Of a stretch of DNA of 64,000 bases, positions 36,451 to 45,335 are shown in pieces. A program made the translations under genes and the position numbers. The first letter of the stretch is position 1; the number at the start of each line of letters is the position of its first letter. Source of the stretch: Pseudobutyrivibrio sp. OR37 (GTDB lineage Bacteria > Bacillota > Clostridia > Lachnospirales > Lachnospiraceae); contig NZ_FOQF01000005.1 of NCBI RefSeq assembly GCF_900113655.1, positions 62,001 to 126,000 on the forward strand. The letters run 5' to 3'. The notes under the pieces were generated by a model. It searched no databases. It worked only from the letters and a program-made list of their open reading frames with translations, and had not been told where the DNA came from.

Positions 36451-36490
36451 TGCTCGCGCTTGCCAAGTCTATGTGGTCGCATTATTAGTT
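36451..36490. repeat. Intergenic repeat, copy 2 (inverted relative to copy 1)
   Basis: Core GCTTGCCAA...TATGT.G..CGCA matches the reverse complement of 32240-32276 at about 31 of 38 positions. It lies in the kdgA-uxuA gap; the related string TGCTCCCGCAAGCC occurs at 36374. The rest of this gap holds nothing else recognisable. Confidence 0.45.
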
Positions 36491-36497
36491 ATGAATA

Positions 36498-37139
36498 TTA
36501 TGCTCTAACCTCTTTCACGATATCCGCTGCTTCGTGGGTCAAGGTCGCAATGGCCTCGAAGTCACCGCTTGCAATCATGTCACCCTTTACCATCCAGGTG
36601 CCGCCGCAGGCTACGATGCGGTTGCATTTTAGGTAGTCACGTACGTTTTCTTTGTTGATTCCGCCAGTTGGCATGAAGCTAAGCTTTGTATAAGGTGCTG
36701 CTACAGCCTTTATCATTGGAAGACCACCTGCTGGCTCGGCTGGGAAGAACTTTACAAAATCAAGTCCTAGCTCCATAGCCTGCTCCATCTCACCTGGTGT
36801 CTGAACGCCTGGGCAGATTGGATAGCTCTTCTCAATACAATGATGTACAACTGTTGGATTAAAGCCTGGTGCTACAATAAACTTTGCACCGGCTGCTACT
36901 GCTCTATCTGCCTGCTCACAGGTAAGAACAGTGCCTGCACCTACCAACATATCAGGAAATTCCTCTGATAATACTCTGATAGTTTCTTCTGCTGCTTCTG
37001 TTCTGAAGGTTACCTCGGCCGCTGGAAGACCACCCTTAATCAAAGCCTCTCCCAAGGCCTTTGCATCCTTTGCATCCTCTAAAACAACAACTGGTATAAT
37101 ACCAATTTCTTGTAATTTTGCTTTTATCTCATCATACAT
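36498..37139 (-). CDS. kdgA: KDPG/KHG aldolase
   Basis: 213 aa from ATG 37139, nine bases after AGGAG; ATG 37148 abuts that site directly and is less likely. Conserved AEVTFRT (Glu and Arg), VGAGTVLT, PGFNPTVV, Schiff-base lysine in FVKFFPAE and MPTGGI. It splits KDPG to pyruvate and glyceraldehyde 3-phosphate, the last step of the pathway encoded here. It is the first gene of the operon, transcribed divergently from the AraC gene. Confidence 0.92.
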   Translation of the reverse strand: MYDEIKAKLQEIGIIPVVVLEDAKDAKALGEALIKGGLPAAEVTFRTEAAEETIRVLSEEFPDMLVGAGTVLTCEQADRAVAAGAKFIVAPGFNPTVVHHCIEKSYPICPGVQTPGEMEQAMELGLDFVKFFPAEPAGGLPMIKAVAAPYTKLSFMPTGGINKENVRDYLKCNRIVACGGTWMVKGDMIASGDFEAIATLTHEAADIVKEVRA

Positions 37140-37176
37140 TTTTCCCATCTCCTCACATTACTAATATGATGGTAAT

Positions 37177-37210
37177 ATCTTACATTAGCCCCCGAAATTG
37201 TCCCATTGTC
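37177..37210 (-). promoter_or_regulatory. kdgA promoter region with direct repeat, likely AraC-type activator site
   Basis: Direct repeat ATTGTC-CC-ATTGTC on the plus strand (37197-37210; GACAAT twice on the minus strand) lies 14 nt upstream of a -10-like TAAGAT (37177-37182) and overlaps where the -35 should be. No good -35 hexamer is present, as expected for an activator-dependent promoter. The divergent AraC protein is the obvious candidate. Confidence 0.5.
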
Positions 37211-37264
37211 ACCCTTGCGACCTATATTGCATTTATTGCGGTAGTATGGTATTTTCATCTTATT

Positions 37265-38137
37265 ATGAAAAAGAATTTAAAATCAGAATTTAGTACAAGA
37301 CAATATATGATTTCCAGGGATTTCGAGATTTACTATTACAGTGATAAGAAAATCCCTGCTGTTGCTGCCCACACCCACGATTACTACGAATTCTATTTCT
37401 TCATCGATGGGCACATCATTATGCATATAGATGGAAAGGAATTTACACCTACCCCTGGAACCCTTATTGTAATTCCGCCTAGGATGAAGCACTTTGCCAG
37501 ACTGGTTGATGGCTCCATCTTCTATCGACGTTTTGTATTCTGGGTTACCAAGGATTATCTGGATATGCTTGCAAACGTTTCTAACGATTACAATTTTCTT
37601 CCTGATAAAACTGCAGATGATAAATTCTTCATCCACAAATTTACTGATATTGAATTCAACACTATTCAGGGTAAAGGCTTTACTCTTATAGATGAGATTC
37701 ACTCCAACAGATTTGGACGGGACGCGAAGATTCTGCTTTCCGTAAGTGATTTCATTTTGACAGTAAGCCGTATGGTATTTGAGGCCACCAATCCTACTAT
37801 AGAAGCTGCTGATTCTACCAGCCTGTACCAAAGCATCATCATATATATCGAAAACCATATAGATGAGGATCTTTCCTTAGATGTGTTGGCGGAAAAGCTT
37901 CATGCAAGCAAATTCCACATCTCCCACATTTTCACAGAAACCAGTGGAATTCCTCTGCATAAATACATAACAAAAAAGCGCCTCGACATGTGTCGAGACG
38001 CTATATTAAGCGGTGCCGATATTGCTGCTGTAGCCGAAACCTACGGCTATAGCGATTATTCTGTGTTCTACCGCGCCTTTGTAAAGGAATACGGTAAATC
38101 ACCTAAAAAATACAAGGATGAAATACTGCGAAACTAA
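37265..38137 (+). CDS. AraC-family regulator of the hexuronate operon (predicted)
   Basis: 290 aa from ATG 37265. Upstream in-frame codons (from 37118) overlap kdgA and are probably untranslated; the ribosome site is poor. N-terminal cupin domain (about 25-110; AAHTHDYYEFYFFIDG, PGTLIVIPPRMKH) and C-terminal double helix-turn-helix (about 190-288; LAEKLHASKFHISHIF, GYSDYSVFYRAFVKEYGKSP). Divergent placement beside kdgA suggests it senses a uronate intermediate and activates the operon. It converges on the next gene with a 4-bp gap. Confidence 0.85.
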   Translation: MKKNLKSEFSTRQYMISRDFEIYYYSDKKIPAVAAHTHDYYEFYFFIDGHIIMHIDGKEFTPTPGTLIVIPPRMKHFARLVDGSIFYRRFVFWVTKDYLDMLANVSNDYNFLPDKTADDKFFIHKFTDIEFNTIQGKGFTLIDEIHSNRFGRDAKILLSVSDFILTVSRMVFEATNPTIEAADSTSLYQSIIIYIENHIDEDLSLDVLAEKLHASKFHISHIFTETSGIPLHKYITKKRLDMCRDAILSGADIAAVAETYGYSDYSVFYRAFVKEYGKSPKKYKDEILRN

Positions 38138-38141
38138 TACA

Positions 38142-38546
38142 CTACTTTTTCTTGGCAAATGGATTACCTGATAATGATATTTTATTTCGTTCCTTTCTAA
38201 GCTGTTTAAGCTGAGCTACTGACATCATTTTCTTAGAACGTTTAGTGTATTTAATCTTAAGCTCCTCAGGCTTGTACATTTTCATTATTCCTGTGTAGGT
38301 AATGAGTGTACCGTCTGATTTAGTTACACATCTTCTATTGATATGTATATGGTAGTTTGAAACGGAATTATTGATGATGAGCTCTGCAATTCCCTTATCA
38401 TCATTTATCTCCCCGCTAAGTACCTTTGCCTGAAAGGTATAAATATCCATGATGGTAACATTAGCATCTTTATATTTTTTTTGAGCCTCCTTCGCGGCTG
38501 TAATAGTTTCCTGATCAGGAGCCTTTATCGTAAATTTATTGCCCAC
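38142..38546 (-). CDS. Hypothetical protein (134 aa)
   Basis: Starts at GTG 38546, with GAGGG about five bases upstream. No recognised domain. The N-terminal half is mixed (AKEAQKKYKDANVTIMDIY) and the C-terminal 45 residues are strongly basic (KRSKKMMSVAQLKQLRKER, NPFAKKK), which suggests nucleic-acid or membrane-surface contact. It lies downstream of yesN in the same direction with an 80-nt gap that contains the palindrome CACTATAGTG (38615-38624). Confidence 0.6.
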   Translation of the reverse strand: MGNKFTIKAPDQETITAAKEAQKKYKDANVTIMDIYTFQAKVLSGEINDDKGIAELIINNSVSNYHIHINRRCVTKSDGTLITYTGIMKMYKPEELKIKYTKRSKKMMSVAQLKQLRKERNKISLSGNPFAKKK

Positions 38547-38625
38547 AGTTTCCCTCGCAATTATCTGATAACGTTATATATTAGTTCTATTTTTTAACAT
38601 TCAGAATTATTGTACACTATAGTGC

Positions 38626-40050
38626 TTAACCGCGCAAGGCATTCTTTCTAAATTCACTTGGCGAAACACCCACATAAGCCTTAAAGCTTTTCATAAAATG
38701 CTTTTCATTGTCATAGCCCACTTTTGCAGATATTTCATTTACCTTTAAATCAGTATCTGAAAGAAGTCGCTTGGCCTCTCCCATTCTAAGGTCCTTCACG
38801 TAAGTTATAAAATTTGTTCCCGTGACATTTTTAAATTCTGTAGAAAACAATGAATAGTTCATTGATATATGGTTACTTACCACTGCCATATTTAAATCAC
38901 TGGCATAATTTTCATTTATAAATGTTATAGCCTCATTAATCTTTAAGGCAGTTTGATCTACCTCTAAAATCTGGCAAAGCTCCTGTTGCTTGGAAAAGAT
39001 AAATTCCATAAAGCCTTCTCTGTAATTATCCAGGCAATCGGTAACTAAAGGATGTGCCAGCTCTTCAGATAGCTTAAGCTTATGAACAGCTTCAAGCTTA
39101 AGAGCAAATGTATCTATAGTCTTAAGAAAATCATTTGCTGGAATCTGCCCTCTTACTGCTGCAATGAAAAAGCCATCCCATTCCTTTTTTAATTCCTTAG
39201 GCTTGTCGGCTCCCATCATCTGAACCCTGGCGCTAATTGCATTTTCCTCGGTAAGCTTTGTGGCAGTCTTAATCAACTCCTCTGGAACTGCTGGTAAATC
39301 ACAGTCCACTACACTCATGTTTTGAAGAAAGGCTTCTATTCTTCTGTTGAAAGCCTGTTCATAGGCCTTTTTCAAATCCGTTACCACAGAGTAAACATCA
39401 CTCACTCCAATGTACCTGATTCCCTGCAGCTGCTTTAAGCTATCAGCAGGAAGAATATATACATTGCAGCCCATTATAGCTTTCAAGGTAATTCCGGCAT
39501 GGATGTGAGCATTAGACACTGGCTCTGTAACGACAACCACATAGGCCTCCCCAACTTCTCTAGTTAGGGTTTGGGCTAAAAGCATGGTGTTGTCATCTGT
39601 AGATGCTTTATCCCTTAGCATGTATTTCAGAAGCTGATTGTCTAATGCATCCAGCTTTTCCTTATCCTCAATGCGATGATTAATCTCCGCATCCAGCTTT
39701 TCCAATATAGTCTTAAGCTTGTCCCTTTCCACCGGCTTTAAAATATACTCTCTCACACCATGACGCATCATTTCTACAGCATAAGAAAAATCGTCATAGC
39801 CACTGATAGCTACGGCAAGTGGTGGATTGTCCAGTTCCTGCATTGCCTGAACCAGCTCGATGCCATTCATTTTTGGCATTCTGATATCTGTAAACATTAC
39901 ATCTATCTGTTCCTTGGCCAAAATGTCCATGGCTGCAATACCATTATTGCATTCTATTACCTCTTCCACAGGTACACCGCTTCTTTTTATCATGGCGGTA
40001 ATTCCCTGTCTTATAAGCTTTTCATCCTCAACAACTAAAACCTTCTTCAT
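38626..40050 (-). CDS. AraC-type response regulator (YesN-like)
   Basis: 474 aa from ATG 40050 with GAGG six bases upstream. Receiver domain (1-125; phospho-acceptor Asp55 in MFTDIRMPKMNG, Lys in ILKPVERDKL), a long linker domain (about 130-370), and an AraC helix-turn-helix (about 375-474; NHISMNYSLFSTEFKNVTG, VGYDNEKHFMKSFKAYVGVSP). The partner is the histidine kinase encoded 9 nt upstream. It is the best candidate to bind the shared element found before the GH16, GH94 and transporter operons. Confidence 0.9.
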   Translation of the reverse strand: MKKVLVVEDEKLIRQGITAMIKRSGVPVEEVIECNNGIAAMDILAKEQIDVMFTDIRMPKMNGIELVQAMQELDNPPLAVAISGYDDFSYAVEMMRHGVREYILKPVERDKLKTILEKLDAEINHRIEDKEKLDALDNQLLKYMLRDKASTDDNTMLLAQTLTREVGEAYVVVVTEPVSNAHIHAGITLKAIMGCNVYILPADSLKQLQGIRYIGVSDVYSVVTDLKKAYEQAFNRRIEAFLQNMSVVDCDLPAVPEELIKTATKLTEENAISARVQMMGADKPKELKKEWDGFFIAAVRGQIPANDFLKTIDTFALKLEAVHKLKLSEELAHPLVTDCLDNYREGFMEFIFSKQQELCQILEVDQTALKINEAITFINENYASDLNMAVVSNHISMNYSLFSTEFKNVTGTNFITYVKDLRMGEAKRLLSDTDLKVNEISAKVGYDNEKHFMKSFKAYVGVSPSEFRKNALRG

Positions 40051-40059
40051 AAACAACCT

Positions 40060-41886
40060 CTAATACTTGTTAGTAATATTCTCTACCCTTCTCATAGGTA
40101 TTTTCACACTAACCTTTGTGTAGCAGCCTTCCTTTGTAGCTACATCAATTCCATAATCCATTCCAAAGGCTACATGTAATCTATCCTGAACATTCTTAAG
40201 ACCGATTCCATTTCCCGAGCCTCCACCTGTAGCAATTTCACCTGAAATCTTTTTCTTAAGCCTATCTAATTCCTCATCATTCATTCCTCTGCCATTGTCA
40301 GTGATTTCAATGAGACAGTCATCCCCTACAATCACACCCTTTATGTAGATTGTGGTGTCCTCTGCTATTTCCTCCACGCCATGAATTATGGCATTTTCGA
40401 TAATAGGCTGAAGGGACATCTTTGGCACACGCTGATTCATAATGGACATTGGCAGGTTTAATGAAAGAATAATATCGTAATCAAACCTGAGATTGATAAG
40501 AGCCATATAGTTTTTGATGTACTCTAATTCCTCTGATACAAGCACCAGCTCTGACGTCCACTTCATACTGTATCGAAGGAGCTTTCCTAGGCTTGTAATG
40601 GCATCAGAAATATCATATTCCTCCTGCATCTCCGCCATCATTTTGATGGACTCTAGCACGTTGTATATAAAATGGGCATTGATCTGATTCTGCAATGCCT
40701 TAATCTGACTATCCTTTGCAAGAATCTCTCTATCAATATTCTGCTGCATTAGACTTTGGATGTTATCCAGCATTCGATTAACCTGATGAGCCAATTCTCC
40801 CATCTCGTCATCACGGCCAGTTTCTAAAGCTCTGACAGATAAATCTCCCTTTCTAACCTGTCTGATGGTATATAAAACGGCATAAAAGTTTTTTAACACC
40901 TGACGTACCAAACCATCTACCACAAATGACAGTAATATCAGAATCAATATCATCCACATAACAAAGGCGTTTCGCTGTCTGTAGACCTCATTTAGGCTGC
41001 CTGATATATCCTCAACAGAAACCAGGGTTCCTGAAAGCTCCTTTATATACATTCCAGATATAACACTTTTATCTTCCTTGCTATAGTAGGTTTCAATGTC
41101 CTGATTCTCAATTTTTTTGGCATTAGCCTCCATTTTGGCTGCTAAATTAAGGGCGATTCTTTTAACCTTTTCATCAGACCTCTTACCAAAAATTACATTA
41201 CCATCTTCTGTAACAAAGCAGCTAATTTCACTTGGGACATTTTCATACAATGATGGAAACATGGTCTTCATTTTCATACCGGCCTCGATAGCTCCAAGAA
41301 AACCATATTTCTTATTATTTATTGGTGTAATCAATGCCATCATGGGAGCATTATCACTGGAAGAAAAAAGATTATCCTTGTAGTCATATACCCAGCCACC
41401 GTCTAAGGCATATCCCTTCCAAGGCTGCCTTTGCATTCTTGAAGCTGTGTACATAACAGGCATCATCTCCTGCACATTATCGTTAGCGGCATAATATCTA
41501 GCGCCCCCTAAAACAGGGTTGGTATTAATCAGCCTTTCTAGGGCTGCAACATCATTCTTATATATCTCAATCCATTCCTTTGTGGTGAAGCTATCCTGGT
41601 TCTTAGCACTTATAAGCACTCTGTTCATAGTTTCATCTGAAAGGAAAAACTGCGTAATCATATTGATAGAATCGATATTATTATGAATACTATCCTGGCG
41701 TCTGGCCATGGTGGAATCCAGATAAGAAACGTTCTCCTTGATTGTAGACTGCTCCATGTTGTAGAACATTACCCCGCTTAATATAGCAATAGGTACCATA
41801 ACAAAGACAAGAATTATGGCAGTCAATTTTCTATTCAGTTTTAACCCTTTAATTGATTCCCAATTTTTTCTTTGCTTCAACAACAT
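40060..41886 (-). CDS. Sensor histidine kinase (YesM-like)
   Basis: 608 aa. Helix (about 20-42), extracellular sensor (about 43-285), second helix (about 290-310), HAMP (about 312-365), His_kinase domain with QINAHFIYNVLESIK (His near 405), and HATPase with N box PIIENAIIHG and the GNGIGLKNV G box. It belongs to the LytS/YesM group common for sugar sensing in Firmicutes. The first 38 nt overlap the preceding binding-protein gene. AGGAG lies 13 nt before the ATG, slightly far, so the start is not certain. Confidence 0.88.
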   Translation of the reverse strand: MLLKQRKNWESIKGLKLNRKLTAIILVFVMVPIAILSGVMFYNMEQSTIKENVSYLDSTMARRQDSIHNNIDSINMITQFFLSDETMNRVLISAKNQDSFTTKEWIEIYKNDVAALERLINTNPVLGGARYYAANDNVQEMMPVMYTASRMQRQPWKGYALDGGWVYDYKDNLFSSSDNAPMMALITPINNKKYGFLGAIEAGMKMKTMFPSLYENVPSEISCFVTEDGNVIFGKRSDEKVKRIALNLAAKMEANAKKIENQDIETYYSKEDKSVISGMYIKELSGTLVSVEDISGSLNEVYRQRNAFVMWMILILILLSFVVDGLVRQVLKNFYAVLYTIRQVRKGDLSVRALETGRDDEMGELAHQVNRMLDNIQSLMQQNIDREILAKDSQIKALQNQINAHFIYNVLESIKMMAEMQEEYDISDAITSLGKLLRYSMKWTSELVLVSEELEYIKNYMALINLRFDYDIILSLNLPMSIMNQRVPKMSLQPIIENAIIHGVEEIAEDTTIYIKGVIVGDDCLIEITDNGRGMNDEELDRLKKKISGEIATGGGSGNGIGLKNVQDRLHVAFGMDYGIDVATKEGCYTKVSVKIPMRRVENITNKY

Positions 41887-43438
41887 ATTTGTATCGTTTC
41901 TCCTGTAGGCTGTCGAATCCTAGCTCTACACGCTGAGTTTTGTAGTCCTCAAGAATTCTGTCAAATTCCTCATCACTTTCCGCTAAAATCAACTGCTGCA
42001 GTGTATCTGCCCACAGTGCTTTTAACTGACCGTCTATATATGCATCCTCTGTATCAGCAGGAAGTATAACATCATATTGCCCGGTATACTTAGCGTACTG
42101 ATAGGTCCATTCCTCCAGCTGTGTGGTAGGGGATATAATATCTGGCTCCCATTTCAGCTGCATAACATTGTCCTGCAGCATCCAATAAGCATCATCAGCT
42201 CCGTAAATCAAATCGTAGCTGGCTCTGTCAGTATTAAGCATCTTTAGAACATCTGGCTTGATAACAGGCTTGTCGTCTATCATGTCGTAGGTGATGCCTT
42301 CAACCCCCAGATATACCATCTTTTGACCTTCTTCAGAAATAAGGTAATCAATAAACTGAATTGCTCTATCGGGATGCTTGCAGTTCTTTGAAATCATAGT
42401 AACTGTCCAGCCGCTGGCTGTGTTTGTAGGCAGAATATGGTCATCCTTATTTTCGTTCTTCGGACCATCCACTGCTATATAAACACTGTTTGGATTTTTG
42501 GAATATAAAATCTTCTGCTGGGCTGCCATGTCAGTGTACTGATAGAGCATACAGAAATATCTGCCCTCAGCAATCTTCTCTTCCATCTGTGTTCTCTGGT
42601 CGATGAAAACATCTGTAGACAAATAGCCTTCAGCATTAAGCCTTCTAAACATCTTTAGCCATTTGATGTATTCTTCGTCTGTGTTTCTATCGTAAAGCTT
42701 GCCATCCTTTTCATAAGGCACAGCCAAAAAATTCTGTATGTACTGGTCAAAGGATACATTTCCCTGATCGTCAAAAAGATGTGCCCCGATTGGAATAAGT
42801 GGCTTTCCATCTATCTGTGGAAACATTTCCTTGGCCTTTTTAACGGCTCTTTCAAAGCCCTCTATGGTAGTCATATCTGGACTGCCAATTGCTTCATAGA
42901 TATCCTTTCTAACAAGGAAGGTTTGATTACTGCCAATCCTTTCGTTGTTTTCCACGTCCTGAGGAGTAATAGAAGAACAAGGATAGCCATAGATATTTCC
43001 ATCACTTTGGGTGTACCAGCTTACAGCCTGTTTGTCGCATACCTGATAAAAATATGGGTCGTACTCATCCGCAAGCTCGTTGATGGCATAAACCATGTCC
43101 TTTTGAATCATTTCGTTTACCTGTGGCTCCCACCAGCCCAAGGTAATCAAATCTGGAAGTGAGCCTGATTCAATAAGAGCATTAAGCTTTTCCACCTCAT
43201 TTCCCTGCGGTGTAATGAAATTAATATCTACCCCTGTTTTTTCCGTAATGGCCCTGGACACCACATTGCTGCCCCAGCCTGTGTTGAACCAGGAATAGTT
43301 AATATACCAATCCAAGGTAACAATGTCATTTGAAGAGGATTCCCCCTGCTTTGCATCCTTTGCCCCGCAGCCTGTTACCATGGTTGTAGCCAGTAATAAC
43401 GCTATTAATTTATTAATCGATTGTGCGCAATTTTTCAT
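41849..43438 (-). CDS. Extracellular solute-binding lipoprotein linked to the YesM/YesN system
   Basis: 529 aa from ATG 43438, which gives a good lipoprotein signal (MKNCAQSINKLIALLLATTM, then VTGC lipobox). The longer reading frame from 43486 would bury the signal. Family 1-type sugar-binding fold; TLDWYINYSWF and SEEGQKMVYLGVEG segments are typical of the long LipO/YtcQ-like group. The coding end overlaps the kinase gene by 38 nt. As this locus already has a binding protein at 45336-46733, this one may present ligand to the sensor kinase, or serve another transporter. Confidence 0.8.
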   Translation of the reverse strand: MKNCAQSINKLIALLLATTMVTGCGAKDAKQGESSSNDIVTLDWYINYSWFNTGWGSNVVSRAITEKTGVDINFITPQGNEVEKLNALIESGSLPDLITLGWWEPQVNEMIQKDMVYAINELADEYDPYFYQVCDKQAVSWYTQSDGNIYGYPCSSITPQDVENNERIGSNQTFLVRKDIYEAIGSPDMTTIEGFERAVKKAKEMFPQIDGKPLIPIGAHLFDDQGNVSFDQYIQNFLAVPYEKDGKLYDRNTDEEYIKWLKMFRRLNAEGYLSTDVFIDQRTQMEEKIAEGRYFCMLYQYTDMAAQQKILYSKNPNSVYIAVDGPKNENKDDHILPTNTASGWTVTMISKNCKHPDRAIQFIDYLISEEGQKMVYLGVEGITYDMIDDKPVIKPDVLKMLNTDRASYDLIYGADDAYWMLQDNVMQLKWEPDIISPTTQLEEWTYQYAKYTGQYDVILPADTEDAYIDGQLKALWADTLQQLILAESDEEFDRILEDYKTQRVELGFDSLQEKRYKYVVEAKKKLGIN

Positions 43439-43444
43439 GATCCT

Positions 43445-43473
43445 ATTATACTTGCTTACCTCAATTCTTTCAA
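43445..43473 (-). promoter_or_regulatory. Consensus promoter at the start codon of the second binding-protein gene
   Basis: Minus strand: TTGAAA (43468-43473), 17-nt spacer, TATAAT (43445-43450). The expected transcription start falls on or next to the A of ATG 43438, implying a leaderless or nearly leaderless mRNA. Confidence 0.5.
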
Positions 43474-43519
43474 CAAATATTGGCAAAGGACTGCCGCGAA
43501 ATGCGCCAGTCCCATTAGT

Positions 43520-44347
43520 TTATTCTTTTACACTGCCAGCAGAAATACTGCTAATGATATAACGTGAGCAAAATGCAAATACTATCATGATAGGTACAAC
43601 AGATATTGCAACGCCAAGATATATAGCTCCCTGATTCTTCTGTAAATCAGTAGCCGCATTTAATGTAGAAATCATTACAGGTAGTGTCATCTTATTAGGA
43701 GTATTTAAAAGTATTAATGGCATCAAATATGAGTTCCAGTTTCCAATAAATGCGCCAATAGACATGGTTGCAATACCAGGTGCCATAATTGGCAGTACGA
43801 TTTTATGGAAGGTGTGGAGCTCTGATGCACCATCTATTCTTGCTGCTTCAAGCAAAGCCTTTGACAATGTAGATTTAACATACTGTCTAAGGAAGAAAAC
43901 AATTCCTGGAGCTGCTATTGCTGGAACGATTAATGGTACATAGGAATCGATAAGTCTCAGCTTTTGGCATAGGTTATAAAAGCCTATTAGAGAAAGCTGA
44001 GCAGGTATCATCATAAATACCACAATCACCTTGAATAACAGGTTGTTTCCCTTCCACTCATACATGGCCATTGCATAGGCTGTAATAGCCGAAAAATAAG
44101 CGGTAAGGAGAGTTGCGGGCACAGCCACCTTGATACTGTTAAAGAAACCTCTGAAGAGATTCACATAAGCAAACAACACAACCCAGTTATCCTTTAGGCT
44201 ATGCCCGGGAACAAATGAAAAAGAATGTGTGATTTCCACTCCTGATCTTGTTGAATTAACAATCATCAGCCAGAAAGGAAGTAGGCAACCAAGAGCCAGC
44301 ACTATAAGTGCAATGTAAAGTATTACTTTTTTTATTTTTGTAGCCAA
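43520..44347 (-). CDS. ABC transporter permease for oligosaccharides (MalG-like)
   Basis: 275 aa with six membrane helices. EAARIDGASELHTFHKIVLP is the EAA loop that contacts the ATPase. It pairs with the permease encoded 3 nt upstream to import sugar from the binding protein at 45336-46733. The beta-glucan context suggests short beta-1,3-gluco-oligosaccharides as cargo. No ATPase gene is present in the locus; such transporters in Firmicutes often share an MsmX-type ATPase. Confidence 0.9.
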   Translation of the reverse strand: MATKIKKVILYIALIVLALGCLLPFWLMIVNSTRSGVEITHSFSFVPGHSLKDNWVVLFAYVNLFRGFFNSIKVAVPATLLTAYFSAITAYAMAMYEWKGNNLLFKVIVVFMMIPAQLSLIGFYNLCQKLRLIDSYVPLIVPAIAAPGIVFFLRQYVKSTLSKALLEAARIDGASELHTFHKIVLPIMAPGIATMSIGAFIGNWNSYLMPLILLNTPNKMTLPVMISTLNAATDLQKNQGAIYLGVAISVVPIMIVFAFCSRYIISSISAGSVKE

Positions 44348-44350
44348 AGC

Positions 44351-45274
44351 CTAGTCCTCCTTTCCGCCAATAAATTTAAACTCAAGTACTGATACAATTA
44401 ATATTATGATAAACAGTGTGTAAGCTATTGCCGATGCAAAGCCAACCTGATGAGTTTCAAAACCAAATTTGTACATGTACATAACTACAGTCTGAAGTGT
44501 TCCTCCTGGCTCACCTGCTGTAGATGCACCTGCCACTCCGTTAATAAGGAATGGTAAATCAAAAAGCTGTAATCCACCAATCAATGATGTAACTGCTACA
44601 TATAAAAGAATTGGCCTAAGCAGTGGTAATGTAATCTTTCCAAAAGTCTTCCATCTGCCTGCTCCATCTATTGCTGCCGCTTCAAAATAATCCTGTGGAA
44701 TTCCCTGGACACCGGCCATAAGCATGATGAAGGAATTTCCGAACCACATCCAAGCCTGAATAACTGATACAACAGCCCATGCTGTAGAACGCTGGCCCAA
44801 CCAGTTAACCTGCTGGTCAATGATTCCCATTGCTAGGAGCATCTGATTAAATGATCCATATTTCCAATCAAGTAATGTTTTAAAAAGGAAAGCCACTGAG
44901 GTTGCCGCAATAAGATTTGGTAAATAGTAAATTGCTCTAAATACAGGAAGTCCTGCCATCTTGTATTTAATATCCGAAAATACGATAGTAAGTAAAAATG
45001 CTAAACCAAGCTGTAATACAATATTAAGACTCCACATTTTTACGGTGTTGTAAAGTGAGCGCCAGAAGAATTTATCTCCCACAACACGCTTGTAATTTTC
45101 CAGTCCCACCAGAACTGGCTCACCATAACCCTTGTAGTCTGTAAAGCTTAAATACAGGGTTCTAAATACTGGGTATACACTAAAAATTAAAAAAACGATG
45201 ACGAATGGGAGCACAAACAGATATGCTGCATTATTCCTATTCTTCATCACATTTTTCATAGAAAAAGCTTTCAT
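44351..45274 (-). CDS. ABC transporter permease for oligosaccharides (MalF/UgpA-like)
   Basis: 307 aa with six predicted helices. The EAA loop FEAAAIDGAGRWKTFGKITLP is visible. It forms the membrane channel with the MalG-like permease (3-nt gap). It lies downstream of the binding-protein gene, separated by a 61-nt gap with an intercistronic hairpin. Confidence 0.9.
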   Translation of the reverse strand: MKAFSMKNVMKNRNNAAYLFVLPFVIVFLIFSVYPVFRTLYLSFTDYKGYGEPVLVGLENYKRVVGDKFFWRSLYNTVKMWSLNIVLQLGLAFLLTIVFSDIKYKMAGLPVFRAIYYLPNLIAATSVAFLFKTLLDWKYGSFNQMLLAMGIIDQQVNWLGQRSTAWAVVSVIQAWMWFGNSFIMLMAGVQGIPQDYFEAAAIDGAGRWKTFGKITLPLLRPILLYVAVTSLIGGLQLFDLPFLINGVAGASTAGEPGGTLQTVVMYMYKFGFETHQVGFASAIAYTLFIIILIVSVLEFKFIGGKED

Positions 45275-45296
45275 CCAATCCTCCCTTTTTTATATC

Positions 45297-45318
45297 GGGG
45301 CTGACAATAGCCAGCCCC
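45297..45318 (-). other. Intercistronic hairpin between binding-protein and permease genes
   Basis: GGGGCTG and CAGCCCC around an 8-nt loop. No T run follows on the minus strand, so it is not a full terminator. Hairpins here usually protect the 3' end of binding-protein mRNA and raise its level over the permeases. Confidence 0.6.
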
Positions 45319-45335
45319 TTTTCATCATCTGAAAA

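Noticed and set aside
37283-37858. Minus-strand frame of 191 codons
   Set aside because: It lies entirely opposite the AraC regulator, which has clear domains. It has no recognisable domain of its own.
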